A DNA stretch of 24,037 bases from Candidatus Omnitrophota bacterium (GTDB lineage: Bacteria; Omnitrophota; Gorgyraeia; Duberdicusellales; 4484-171). The notes under the pieces are model-generated. The model made no database searches, was not told the origin of the DNA, and worked only from the letters and a program-made list of their open reading frames with translations. The position numbers and the translations under genes are program-made. Where the stretch lies: assembly GCA_016939345.1 (NCBI GenBank), contig JAFGHG010000196.1, positions 1 through 24,037 on the forward strand. The letters are read 5' to 3'. Of this stretch, positions 1 to 8,150 are shown one piece after another (position 1 is the stretch's first letter; each line of letters opens with the position of its first letter).

Positions 1-2
1 CT

Positions 3-263
3 ATGCTTTTTGCCGGTATATTCAGGGCCGTATTTCTTTCAAGCCTTATTTTATTTTTTTTTCATATATCTCCCCTTGAGCCAAAATTTTATTCAAAAAA
101 CATTTCCTACAGGCTTTTTAGAAATTTTGCCCCTAAATCATACCCGATGTTTTTTGCCGTTTATAAAAAATTCAGGCCAGAAACTGAGCTCAACAAAGGT
201 GTTAAAGACTTCTGTGAACTTAAAGAGGAGGTAAATGATGAAACTGAAAAAGTTCTACGATGA
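3..263 (+). CDS. C-terminal fragment of an unidentified protein (5' end outside window)
   Basis: This frame is open from the left edge to a TGA at 261-263 and probably is the end of a gene that begins outside the window. I do not recognise it. The visible 86 residues start with a hydrophobic stretch (about residues 6-22) that could be a membrane segment, followed by a basic region and an acidic, Glu/Lys-rich tail of ordinary protein composition. The tail contains the Shine-Dalgarno of the next gene and overlaps that gene by 26 bp, as in a coupled operon. A second frame (10-234, stopping just before the next ATG) is also open and cannot be fully excluded, but its composition looks less protein-like. 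The reading is tentative. Confidence 0.35.
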   Translation: MLFAGIFRAVFLSSLILFFFHISPLEPKFYSKNISYRLFRNFAPKSYPMFFAVYKKFRPETELNKGVKDFCELKEEVNDETEKVLR

Positions 264-1200
264 GATAATCAAGAAGGGAATCGAAGCAGATATACGAAGC
301 CGCCGGGAAATAGACCTTTTATTAAAAACTAAAAAAGAGGAATATGAGAAGCTAAGCGAAAAGGAAAAGGCTGTATTTGATGCTGATACCTTATTTAACC
401 CTTATGCTGACAGCCGGATTTTAAACGGAGATCCTGGTTCTGACATCCGTTCGGTCATAGTCGGAATAGACGTTGAAGGCCCTGAACTGCTTTTAGCTGA
501 GCGCTTAAAGGAAAAAGGAGAAAAGATTGATTTAGTCATATCCCACCATCCCGAAGGCTATGCCTATGCCCATTTTTACGAAGTAATGGATCTGCAGGCT
601 GATATTTTTGCCAAGCAGGGGGTTTCTCTTAGTGTCTGCGATAGTCTTTTAAGCGAAAGAAAACTTCAAGTAGGAAGGAGGGTCCATGCAGCTAATCATA
701 TGCGCAGTGTAGATATCGCCCGCTTGCTAGGGATAAATTTTCTCTGCATGCATACACCCTGTGACAATTGCGCCAATAGGTTTTTAAAAGAAAGTTTAGC
801 TAAAGCCAAACCTTCTAACCTTGCCGATATAATCAGTATGCTTTCTTCAATCCCCGAATACCATGAAGCAGCGAAGAACAATAATGCCCCGAGGATAGTC
901 CTCGGCAATAAGAAATCCAGATGCAGAAATATCCACCTTGAGTTTACCGGAGGCACAGAGGGGCCAAAGGATATTTACGACAGACTTTCTTCCTGCGGGG
1001 TAGATACTATTGTGGCTATGCATCAGTCAGAAGAACATTTTAAGAAATGTAAAGACACAAACATCAACGTCATATTTGCTTCTCATATTGCTTCCGACAA
1101 CATAGGAGTTAATATAGTCTTAGACCATCTTGAGAGTAAAGAGAAGCTAAAAATATATGAGTTCTCAGGTTTTAGGCGAGTAAAACGCAAAACAAAATAA
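238..1200 (+). CDS. Nif3-like (NGG1p-interacting factor 3) family protein
   Basis: The protein belongs to the Nif3/YqfO/YbgI family, whose members bind two metal ions in a conserved pocket and form toroidal hexamers; the cellular role is not settled. Numbered from ATG 235, visible metal-site motifs are HHP at about 104-106, MHTPCDN at about 172-178 (His173, Asp177) and a late H-x-x-E at His263/Glu266. An N-terminal extension of about 65 charged residues precedes the first core strand. Two ATGs occur in tandem at 235 and 238. I chose 238 because the Shine-Dalgarno GAGGAGGT (225-232) is then 5 nt away rather than 2. It lies just before dnaG and rpoD. Bacillus subtilis also keeps its Nif3 homologue (yqfO) in the dnaG-sigA neighbourhood, which supports the assignment. 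No specific substrate can be inferred. Confidence 0.85.
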   Translation: MKLKKFYDEIIKKGIEADIRSRREIDLLLKTKKEEYEKLSEKEKAVFDADTLFNPYADSRILNGDPGSDIRSVIVGIDVEGPELLLAERLKEKGEKIDLVISHHPEGYAYAHFYEVMDLQADIFAKQGVSLSVCDSLLSERKLQVGRRVHAANHMRSVDIARLLGINFLCMHTPCDNCANRFLKESLAKAKPSNLADIISMLSSIPEYHEAAKNNNAPRIVLGNKKSRCRNIHLEFTGGTEGPKDIYDRLSSCGVDTIVAMHQSEEHFKKCKDTNINVIFASHIASDNIGVNIVLDHLESKEKLKIYEFSGFRRVKRKTK

Positions 1201-1214
1201 TCTTTACCATTTTA

Positions 1215-1266
1215 ATATCCGTATTCGACTTTTTCTATGGACTACGGACTATCGACTATTGGCTAA
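1215..1266 (+). repeat. Heptamer repeat and hairpin before dnaG
   Basis: Four consecutive 7-nt units lie at 1239-1266: GGACTAC, GGACTAT, CGACTAT, TGGCTAA. The left part (1215-1228) is an imperfect reverse complement of 1238-1252, giving a hairpin with a loop of about 9 nt. The array ends 3 nt before the dnaG ATG at 1270, leaving no room for a normal Shine-Dalgarno. A second copy of the family lies at 23867-23900. Confidence 0.75.
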
Positions 1267-1269
1267 ATA

Positions 1270-3039
1270 ATGATTCCCCAGAATTTTATCGAAGAAGTTC
1301 AAAGCAGAACAGATATCGTTGAACTGATATCAAGCTATATACCCCTAAAACGTACCGGGCGGAATTTCAAGGCCCTTTGTCCTTTTCATGGAGAAAAGAC
1401 CCCGTCCTTTATCATCAGCCCGCAGAAGCAGATTTTTCATTGTTTTGGCTGTGGAGAGGGAGGAGGTGTTTTCCATTTTTTAAGCCTGATTGAAAAAGTT
1501 ACTTTTCCCGAATCAGTAGAGATCTTGGCTAAACGACTTGGCTTATCACTCCCGGCGGAAAAAGGAGCACCGGCAAAATTAAAATCTATTCTCTATGAGG
1601 CCAGCAATGAAGCTTCTCTTTTTTTCCATGATAATCTTAAAAACAATTCTTATTGCAAGCCTGTTCTGCAACACCTTAAAGAAAGAGGCATAGCGGAGAA
1701 GACCATAGATACATTTCGCCTGGGAGCAGCCTTAAGCGGCAATTACCTTATGGAGCACCTGAGAAAGAAGGGTTTCAGGCTTGAGGCCCTGGAGAAAGCC
1801 TCATTGATCATCCCCAAGAAAGATGGCTATCGGGACCTTTTTTCTGATAGAATAATCTTTCCTATTTTCGATGTCCGCTCGAGAGTTGTCGGTTTTGGAG
1901 CCAGAACATGGAGAGAAGACCGTAACGCCCCTAAATACATAAACTCCCTGGAAGGAATACTTTATCATAAACGGGACCACCTGTTCGGACTAAATCATAC
2001 AAAAGATTTTATTTCTCAGGAGGATTCAGTATTGATCACCGAGGGTTATCTTGATATGATAACCCCTTTTATGAGAGGAGTTAAGAATATTGTGGCATCG
2101 CTGGGGACTGCCCTTACCCTTGAGCAGATACGGCTGATAAAACGATACACTTCTAATGTTATACTGGTTTTTGATTCGGATAAGGCCGGCCAAAACGCAA
2201 CCTTGCGCTCAATAGACCTTCTGCTTGAGAACGACATGAAGGCTTGCGTTGCCAGCCTTCCCAAGGGATTTGACCCTGATTCTCTTATTCGCAGCCAAGG
2301 AATCGCCTCTTTTAATAAATGCCTAGAGCAGAAGCGGGATTTTTTTAATCATAAGCTGGCTCTTTTAAAGTCAGAACATGAACCTAAAAGCATTGAGGGC
2401 AAAACAAAAATAGCCCAGAGCATGCTTGCAACGATAAACAAACTTCAGAGCGAAATAAAGAAATATGAGTATATAAAGAATTTATCTTTTGAACTTGATG
2501 TAAAGGAAGAGATACTTATTGCTGAGTTTAAGAAGATGTTTAAAGACAATAACCGGCAAAAAAATACTGCTCTATCTTATGATAGCAGTAAGCTTAACAG
2601 CAGAGTCCAAAAAAAAGAGCCAATCCCGATAACCGAGAAAATAATATTAAAGTTCATGTTTACAAATCAAAAGGCCTTTATCTTGATTAAAGACAACCTG
2701 AAAGAGAGGGATTTTACTTCTTCTTTTTCACGCAAAGCCATAACTTACTTTTTTAATAATCACCCTTTGGCAGGCGAAGAAAGCATTGCGAAAACAATAG
2801 CCAGGATTGACGATAAAGAAGTCAGTGGTTTTGTCTGCGAGATCCTCATGGACGAAGATATACCGGAAGATAAAAATGTTTTTAAAAAGAGCCTTTTAAA
2901 ATTAAAAAAACGTCATACCCAGGAATTCAAAGACAGCCTGAGAGACGAGATGAGGCTGGCTCAGATACAGGGCGACAGCCAGAGGTTAACAGAGCTGATA
3001 AATGAATTCAGCAGATTGGGCCTTAAGGAAAATCAGTAA
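1270..3039 (+). CDS. dnaG: DNA primase DnaG
   Basis: This is bacterial primase, which makes the RNA primers for lagging-strand and origin DNA synthesis with the replicative helicase. The N-terminus has the CHC2-type zinc finger (Cys37, His40, Cys58, Cys61). The central TOPRIM catalytic domain shows the EGYLD motif (Glu258, Asp262), DSD (Asp302, Asp304) and DPD (Asp335, Asp337), the acidic residues expected to bind Mg2+. The remaining 240 or so residues are the poorly conserved helicase-interacting domain. The length (589 aa) is typical. The start ATG is placed by the family N-terminus (IPQNFIEEVQSRTDIVELI). No Shine-Dalgarno precedes it, and the heptamer repeat comes to within 3 nt. It is followed 27 bp later by rpoD, the widely conserved dnaG-rpoD pair. 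Confidence 0.97.
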   Translation: MIPQNFIEEVQSRTDIVELISSYIPLKRTGRNFKALCPFHGEKTPSFIISPQKQIFHCFGCGEGGGVFHFLSLIEKVTFPESVEILAKRLGLSLPAEKGAPAKLKSILYEASNEASLFFHDNLKNNSYCKPVLQHLKERGIAEKTIDTFRLGAALSGNYLMEHLRKKGFRLEALEKASLIIPKKDGYRDLFSDRIIFPIFDVRSRVVGFGARTWREDRNAPKYINSLEGILYHKRDHLFGLNHTKDFISQEDSVLITEGYLDMITPFMRGVKNIVASLGTALTLEQIRLIKRYTSNVILVFDSDKAGQNATLRSIDLLLENDMKACVASLPKGFDPDSLIRSQGIASFNKCLEQKRDFFNHKLALLKSEHEPKSIEGKTKIAQSMLATINKLQSEIKKYEYIKNLSFELDVKEEILIAEFKKMFKDNNRQKNTALSYDSSKLNSRVQKKEPIPITEKIILKFMFTNQKAFILIKDNLKERDFTSSFSRKAITYFFNNHPLAGEESIAKTIARIDDKEVSGFVCEILMDEDIPEDKNVFKKSLLKLKKRHTQEFKDSLRDEMRLAQIQGDSQRLTELINEFSRLGLKENQ

Positions 3040-3066
3040 TTAATTGGTAAAAAATCAAGGAGAGAG

Positions 3067-4611
3067 ATGGTAAAAAAGAAAATCCTAGAAAGAAGCATTG
3101 ACCAATTAGTCGATCTTGGCAAAAAGAAGGGTTATCTGACCTATGACGAGATAAACCACTTTCTCTCAGAAGAAGTCACCAATGCCAAAGACCTGGATTT
3201 GATATTCGAACGCCTAGACAGCAAGGATATAAGCATCTTAGAAACAAAAGAGGTTACGGAATGGGAAAAGGAAAAAAGAAAAATTGCCCCAACAACCGCC
3301 CAGCCTATTGACGATCCGGTTAAGATGTATTTGAAGCAAATGGGCCAGATTCCTTTGCTTACCAGGGAAGAAGAAATACAGTTAGCCAAAAAGATTGAAG
3401 AAGCCGAGGATTTGCTGCGCGATGAAGTATTTTTAACTGGCATATCAAAAAATGAGTTTTTAAACATTTCGAAACTTTTATTCAAAGACGAACTAAATCC
3501 CGATGATTTTGTAAAAGGGGAGATTAAAAGCAAAGAAAGAGAGATAAAAAGATTAAAAAAGCTTTACATCAAGCTTTCCCGTACAAAAAAGCTGGACAGC
3601 CAGAAATCAATTCTAAAAGATTATAATTTTACCATCTCGATAATCGAACAGATCATAAGCCGGATAAAAGAAATAGTCCGCGATATCGAGAGGATAAAGA
3701 GAAAGACAGATAAGATAAAAGGAAGGGGCAAATTAAAAGAAGCCTACAGGAGGCGCCTGATTAGGGAAAAGAACAAGCTTATAAAAGAGCTTGGTTTTCC
3801 TGAAAAAGAGATTAAGCAAAAGATCAGGGCCATTCTAGATAAAGCCTTTAAATATAATCAGGAAAAGAGCACTCTGGTAGAGGCAAATCTGCGTTTGGTA
3901 GTAAGCATCGCCAAGAAATACGTCAACCGGGGTCTTTCCTTTCTTGATTTGATTCAGGAAGGCAACATAGGACTAATAAAAGCAGTTGAAAAATTCGAAT
4001 ATAAAAGAGGCTATAAATTTTCTACCTACGCTACCTGGTGGATACGCCAGGCAATAACCAGGGCAATAGCCGATCAAGCCAGAACAATAAGGATTCCGGT
4101 GCACATGACCGAAACAATCAATAAAATCATAAGGATTTCACGTCTTTTTATCCAGGAAAAAGGCAAGGAGCCAACACCTGATGAGCTTTCAAAAGAATTA
4201 AGATTGCCGGTTTCAAAGATAAAAGACATACTGAAAGTCTCTCAGCAGCCTATATCCATACATACCCCGATTGGTGATGACGGTGATACTTCCTTCGGAG
4301 ATTTTATCGAGGACAAAAAAGCTGTTTCTCCTGCTAACGCTACAGTCTTTTCAATGCTTAAAGAAGAACTGGAACAAGCTATGGAGGGGCTGACTGACCG
4401 CGAAAGGAATATATTAACACTTCGTTTCGGGCTAGAAGACGGCAGCGCTAAGACCCTGGAAGAAGTAGGAGCAATTTTTAGGGTTACTCGCGAAAGGATT
4501 AGGCAGATCGAAGCCAAAGCCCTGAAAAAGTTACGCCATCCTTCCAGGTCTAGACGCCTGCAGACATTTTTAGAGCTTACCCTTTTTAGAGGTAAATTCC
4601 GCACATCCTGA
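3067..4611 (+). CDS. rpoD: Primary sigma factor RpoD (sigma-70/SigA)
   Basis: This is the housekeeping sigma factor that directs RNA polymerase to promoters. Visible parts are a region 1.1-like N-terminus (about residues 5-55), region 1.2 (about 82-110, DDPVKMYLKQMG), a lysine/arginine-rich non-conserved insert (about 110-265) and region 2 (about 272-340). Region 2 contains the core-binding and -10-recognition segments (EANLRLVVSIAKKY, DLIQEGNIGL, YATWWIRQAI). Region 3 follows (about 340-420), then region 4 (about 442-505) with the -35-binding helix-turn-helix (LEEVGAIFRVTRERIRQIEA). The combination of regions 1.2 and 2.1-4.2 with a non-conserved insert marks a group 1 sigma rather than a stress or flagellar factor. 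The Shine-Dalgarno AAGGAG at 3057-3062 supports ATG 3067. No strong terminator follows immediately. Confidence 0.97.
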   Translation: MVKKKILERSIDQLVDLGKKKGYLTYDEINHFLSEEVTNAKDLDLIFERLDSKDISILETKEVTEWEKEKRKIAPTTAQPIDDPVKMYLKQMGQIPLLTREEEIQLAKKIEEAEDLLRDEVFLTGISKNEFLNISKLLFKDELNPDDFVKGEIKSKEREIKRLKKLYIKLSRTKKLDSQKSILKDYNFTISIIEQIISRIKEIVRDIERIKRKTDKIKGRGKLKEAYRRRLIREKNKLIKELGFPEKEIKQKIRAILDKAFKYNQEKSTLVEANLRLVVSIAKKYVNRGLSFLDLIQEGNIGLIKAVEKFEYKRGYKFSTYATWWIRQAITRAIADQARTIRIPVHMTETINKIIRISRLFIQEKGKEPTPDELSKELRLPVSKIKDILKVSQQPISIHTPIGDDGDTSFGDFIEDKKAVSPANATVFSMLKEELEQAMEGLTDRERNILTLRFGLEDGSAKTLEEVGAIFRVTRERIRQIEAKALKKLRHPSRSRRLQTFLELTLFRGKFRTS

Positions 4612-4720
4612 TATAAAAGTCAGCTGAATTTTATAAGATTTCCGGCCGGCAACGGCCAGGCCCAGACTTTCCAGGCTTATTTAGCCAAAAAAGGATTTTA
4701 ATAGATTTTTAAAGTAGTGG

Positions 4721-4729
4721 TGGTATAAT
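4721..4729 (+). promoter_or_regulatory. Extended -10 promoter for gatCAB
   Basis: TGGTATAAT fits an extended -10 element (TGn followed by TATAAT at 4724-4729). No convincing -35 hexamer lies 16-18 bp upstream, which extended -10 promoters tolerate. It falls in the 212-bp gap between rpoD and gatC, so it would give a leader of about 90 nt. It is predicted from sequence only. Confidence 0.5.
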
Positions 4730-4766
4730 TAACATTTATTATTGGTTTTTTATATAACAGGCAGGA

Positions 4767-4792
4767 AAAACATAAGATAGTCTTATTTTTTT
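4767..4792 (+). terminator. A/T-rich hairpin with T-run in the gatC leader
   Basis: ATAAGA-TAG-TCTTAT (4772-4786) is a perfect 6-bp stem. Flanking A and T tracts could extend it past one mismatch, and it runs into six further T residues (4787-4792). It resembles a weak intrinsic terminator. Because it lies downstream of the likely promoter at 4721 and 32 nt before gatC, it could either end rpoD transcripts or attenuate gatCAB. The rest of the 4612-4823 gap holds only a short GC-rich stem near 4642-4658 with no T-run. Confidence 0.4.
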
Positions 4793-4823
4793 CTTGAAGG
4801 CCTATTTAAAGAATAATTGAGCC

Positions 4824-5108
4824 GTGGTAGATAAAAAAACAGTAGAATATGTAGCTGAGCTGGCCCGGATTAAAGTTGACCCGGAACAGAAAGAATATCT
4901 TGCCGGTCAGTTGTCCAAGATCCTTGAATATATAGATAAACTGAAACAGGTTAATACCGATAATGTAGAGCCCATGAGAGAAGTCAACCAGCACAGGAAT
5001 GTATTGCGTAAAGACGAAGCAGTTTCATTTTCCGGCCAGCAAGATATTTTGAATAATGCTCCTTCAAGGTTTGAAACTTACTTCAAAATCCCAAAAGTTA
5101 TAGAATAA
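4824..5108 (+). CDS. gatC: Asp-tRNA(Asn)/Glu-tRNA(Gln) amidotransferase subunit C
   Basis: GatC is the small subunit that wraps around and stabilises GatA and GatB in the GatCAB complex. The complex converts Glu-tRNA(Gln), and in many bacteria Asp-tRNA(Asn), to the amidated forms. The 94-residue length is typical. The sequence shows the N-terminal helical segment (VEYVAELARIKV) and the conserved tail pattern with PMREVNQHRNVLRKDE (about residues 54-69). The start is a GTG at 4824 with no clear Shine-Dalgarno; it is the only start that gives the full family N-terminus. gatA follows after 16 bp, and gatA and gatB complete the set. Its presence implies that the organism makes Gln-tRNA(Gln) at least partly by the indirect pathway. 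Confidence 0.93.
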   Translation: MVDKKTVEYVAELARIKVDPEQKEYLAGQLSKILEYIDKLKQVNTDNVEPMREVNQHRNVLRKDEAVSFSGQQDILNNAPSRFETYFKIPKVIE

Positions 5109-5124
5109 GACAATATAAACAACC

Positions 5125-6570
5125 ATGCTAGATGTTATCAATCTTTCAGGTGCTGAGATTGCAGAAAAAATTTCTTCGAAAGCTCTCACCAAAGAAGAAA
5201 CAGCTTCTTTTTTTAAAAAAAGAATAGAACAATTTGATCAGCTTCTTAATTGTTTTGTTGATGTCTTTGAAGAATACCCTAAAAGTTGCGGCGATTCCCC
5301 TTTGTCGGGAGTGCCGATAGCCATAAAGGATAATATCTGCATAAAAGGAAAACCCGCAACCTGCTCTTCTAAAATACTCTCTGGGCATAAAGCTGTTTAT
5401 GATGCAACTGTAATAACCAGATTAAAACAAGCAGGCCTTTTAATATTAGCCAGAACCAATATGGATGAGTTTGCTTTTGGTTCTTCTACCGAGACTTCCT
5501 GCTATGGTCCGACCAGAAATCCTTGGGACAGAAGCAGGGTAGCCGGAGGATCTTCTGGAGGTTCAGCCGCAGCTGTAGCAGCTAGGCTTGTTCCATTTGC
5601 TCTGGGCTCCGATACCGGAGGTTCAATCAGGCAGCCGTCTTCACTTTGCGGAGTAGTCGGTTTCAAGCCAACCTACGGCAGGGTTTCCCGCTATGGTTTG
5701 ATAGCCTTTGGCTCAAGTCTTGATCAGATAGGTCCGATTACACTTAATTTTGAAGACTGCGCTTATCTTTTAAATATTATCTGCGGTTCAGACCCCAAAG
5801 ATTGTACTTCTCTAATCACAGAAAACATTGATTATGCTAAAAGCCTTCATCAGGAATGTAAAGGCTTGACCATAGGCCTACCTAAGGAATATTTTGGTCA
5901 GGGCCTTGACAGCCAGGTAAAGGATTCTTTGGAAGAAGTAAGATCTTTATTTCAAAGAAAAGGAGTTTCTTTCAAAGATATAAGTTTGCCTCACACAGAA
6001 TATGCAGTGGCAACCTACTATATTATTGGTTCGTCTGAGGCCAGCTCCAACCTGCAGCGTTTCGACGGAATAAGATACGGTTTACGTTCTGGCTGCTCTG
6101 ACCTGAAAGAGCTTTACTTTAAAAGCCGCCAGGCCGGCTTAGGCGACGAAGCAAAAAGAAGGATTTTTTTAGGCACTTACAGTCTTTCCAGCGGCTATTA
6201 TGATGCCTATTATCTTAAGGCTTTAAAGGTAAGAAGGTTGATAAATGATGATTTTCAAAAAGCTTTTAAAGAGGTTGATGCAATACTCACTCCCACAGCG
6301 CCTACTGCAGCTTTTAAGCTGGGTGAGAAAATCCAGGATCCTTTAAGCATGTATTTATCAGATATTTATACAATTTCAGCAAACCTGGCCGGGCTGCCGG
6401 CGGTTTCTTTTCCTTGCGGTTTTACAAAAGAGGATTTACCTATTGGTGCACAGCTTATAGCTAAAAGCTGCGACGAATCAACACTGATAAAGTTAGGCTC
6501 ACTATATCAGGATAATACAGATTTTCATAAAAAGATGCCCCCTCTGGAAAAATATATAAAAAATGGTTAA
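5125..6570 (+). CDS. gatA: Asp/Glu-tRNA amidotransferase subunit A (amidase)
   Basis: GatA is the glutaminase subunit of GatCAB. It hydrolyses glutamine and releases ammonia that is channelled to GatB. It is an amidase-signature enzyme, and the Ser-cisSer-Lys triad can be placed: Lys68 in SGVPIAIKDN, cis-Ser143 in GGSSGGSA and nucleophile Ser167 in GSDTGGSIRQP. These spacings (75 and 24 residues) match those known for the family. The 481-residue length is normal. The gene starts 16 bp after gatC without an obvious Shine-Dalgarno, so translation may rely on coupling. It is separated from gatB by a 152-bp gap that contains a large inverted repeat, unusual inside this operon. Confidence 0.97.
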   Translation: MLDVINLSGAEIAEKISSKALTKEETASFFKKRIEQFDQLLNCFVDVFEEYPKSCGDSPLSGVPIAIKDNICIKGKPATCSSKILSGHKAVYDATVITRLKQAGLLILARTNMDEFAFGSSTETSCYGPTRNPWDRSRVAGGSSGGSAAAVAARLVPFALGSDTGGSIRQPSSLCGVVGFKPTYGRVSRYGLIAFGSSLDQIGPITLNFEDCAYLLNIICGSDPKDCTSLITENIDYAKSLHQECKGLTIGLPKEYFGQGLDSQVKDSLEEVRSLFQRKGVSFKDISLPHTEYAVATYYIIGSSEASSNLQRFDGIRYGLRSGCSDLKELYFKSRQAGLGDEAKRRIFLGTYSLSSGYYDAYYLKALKVRRLINDDFQKAFKEVDAILTPTAPTAAFKLGEKIQDPLSMYLSDIYTISANLAGLPAVSFPCGFTKEDLPIGAQLIAKSCDESTLIKLGSLYQDNTDFHKKMPPLEKYIKNG

Positions 6571-6576
6571 AAGATA

Positions 6577-6702
6577 ATGGTTAGGGTAACCTGCCTGCCG
6601 GCAGGCAGGCGATGCCCGTTTCGGTAAGGTAGTTCGGTTAGATAAAATAATAAAAATTAAGACGTTAACCTAATCTAACTACGAAACGGGCTTCGTAACC
6701 AT
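6577..6702 (+). repeat. Large imperfect inverted repeat between gatA and gatB
   Basis: The outer arms are ATGGTTA (6577-6583) and TAACCAT (6696-6702). The inner arms are GCCCGTTTCG (6614-6623) with CGAAACGGGC (6682-6691) and GTAGTT (6629-6634) with AACTAC (6677-6682). The left arm is longer than the right because it carries a separate GC-rich palindrome (6590-6609) and a few extra bases. The A/T-rich loop is at about 6644-6666. This structure fills almost the whole 152-bp gatA-gatB gap and ends 20 nt before the gatB ATG. Confidence 0.8.
6590..6609. repeat. 20-bp perfect GC-rich palindrome
   Basis: CCTGCCTGCCGGCAGGCAGG is a perfect palindrome within the left arm of the gatA-gatB inverted repeat. 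The right arm has no counterpart, so it looks like an insertion. A shorter relative (GCCTGCCGGCAGGC) occurs at 9450-9463. Confidence 0.85.
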
Positions 6703-6722
6703 AGCCGCTAAACGAAAAAAAT

Positions 6723-8150
6723 ATGAACAGCTACGAAACAGTAATAGGTCTAGAAGTGCATACTCAGCTTAAAACTGAATCAAAGATTTTTTGTTCTTGC
6801 CCCACCACCTTTGACAGTCCCCCTAACACAAATATCTGCCCGGTCTGCTGCGGTTATCCGGGAGTCTTGCCGGTTTTTAACCAGAAAGCCCTTGAGCTGG
6901 CAATAAGGGTAAGTCTTGCTTTAAATTGCCAGATAAACCCTAATGTCTATTTCGAAAGAAAAAACTATTTCTATCCTGATTTGCCAAAAAACTTTCAGAT
7001 TTCTCAATATAAGATGCCTTTAGGCCACAGCGGATATCTCAAGCTTGCTTCAGGAAAAACTATACGCATAAACCGGGTACACCTGGAGGAAGATGCGGGC
7101 AAGCTTATTCACAGAGAAGACTGTTCGCTCATAGATTTTAACCGCACAGGCACACCTTTGCTGGAAATAGTATCAGAACCGGAGATAAACAGCCCTGAGG
7201 AGGCTTTTGATTATCTAAGATATTTAAAACTTACCCTTATCTATATCCAGGCTTCAGATTGTGATATGGAGCGAGGGTCTCTACGCTGCGACGCCAATAT
7301 ATCCCTGCGCAAAAAGGGCGATAAAATACTGGGTACAAAAGTAGAGCTTAAAAATATGAATACTTTTAAAGGGGTAAAGGCTGCTTTAGAGCATGAAGTA
7401 AGAAGACAGGCAAAAGTCTTGCAATCTTCAGGAACAATAAGCCAGGAAACCAGGCTCTGGGATGCTGGCAGCTCAAAGACAGTTGTAATGAGAACCAAAG
7501 AGCAGGCTCACGACTACCGCTATTTTCCTGAGCCTGATCTTCTGGATGTGGCTGTGCCTGGCGCTATTATTTGTAGTGAAAAAACAAAAATAAAAGAACT
7601 TCCTTTAGAGAAAGAAGAGAGGTTTAAGAAAAATTATGGTATAGTAGATAAGGAGCTCGAAGTTTTTATTTCAAATGTCTGGCTGGCAGATTTTTTAGAG
7701 GAGGCGCTGAAGTTTTACCACCAGAGCCGGGAATTGGTTAATTGGGTTCTCGGTCCCTTTCTGGAACAGGTTAACCTTCTTAAGCTGGATCCTCCTCAAG
7801 TAAAAATATCTGCCGAGAGCTTTGCCAAAATTGTAAAGTATTTCTCTGAGGGAAAGATGAATAATCTGGCTGCCAAAAAAATTCTATCTTTGACTATAGC
7901 AACCAATGATGATATTGATGAGGTGATAAGAAAAGAAAAGCTGATTCAGGTTTCAGACGAAAACGGTCTGATCGCCTTTGTGGATGAAGCCATAAAAGAA
8001 AACCCAAAAGCAATTTCAGAGTACTTAGAAGGCAAACATCAGGCAATACAGTTTTTGGTAGGCCAGGTTATGCGTAAATCAAAAGGCAAAGCTAACCCTA
8101 AGGTTGCCCGTGATATGCTTGAAAAAAATATAAAGGAGGCAGGAAGATGA
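6723..8150 (+). CDS. gatB: Asp-tRNA(Asn)/Glu-tRNA(Gln) amidotransferase subunit B
   Basis: GatB is the kinase/transamidase subunit of GatCAB. It phosphorylates the mischarged aminoacyl-tRNA side chain with ATP and aminates it with ammonia from GatA. The N-terminal catalytic cradle shows the zinc-site cysteines (Cys24, Cys26, Cys39, Cys42) and the family signature FERKNYFYPDLPKNFQISQY at about residues 77-96. LEEDAGKLIH and DFNRTGTPLLEIVSEPE follow. The C-terminal third (about 325-475) is the helical/YqeY-type tail that binds the tRNA elbow. The 475-residue length is typical. No Shine-Dalgarno precedes ATG 6723, which lies just after the inverted repeat. The last four bases (ATGA) overlap the start of ctpA. 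Confidence 0.97.
   Translation: MNSYETVIGLEVHTQLKTESKIFCSCPTTFDSPPNTNICPVCCGYPGVLPVFNQKALELAIRVSLALNCQINPNVYFERKNYFYPDLPKNFQISQYKMPLGHSGYLKLASGKTIRINRVHLEEDAGKLIHREDCSLIDFNRTGTPLLEIVSEPEINSPEEAFDYLRYLKLTLIYIQASDCDMERGSLRCDANISLRKKGDKILGTKVELKNMNTFKGVKAALEHEVRRQAKVLQSSGTISQETRLWDAGSSKTVVMRTKEQAHDYRYFPEPDLLDVAVPGAIICSEKTKIKELPLEKEERFKKNYGIVDKELEVFISNVWLADFLEEALKFYHQSRELVNWVLGPFLEQVNLLKLDPPQVKISAESFAKIVKYFSEGKMNNLAAKKILSLTIATNDDIDEVIRKEKLIQVSDENGLIAFVDEAIKENPKAISEYLEGKHQAIQFLVGQVMRKSKGKANPKVARDMLEKNIKEAGR

Noticed and set aside
3141..4604. Minus-strand open frames of 120-130 residues opposite rpoD
   Set aside because: Shadows of the sigma-factor gene: low-complexity, Ser/Leu-rich, no start signal.
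4612..4823. T-box or other known riboswitch before gatC
   Set aside because: The predicted promoter lies only about 45 nt before the hairpin, too short for a T-box, and no specifier or T-box sequence is visible.
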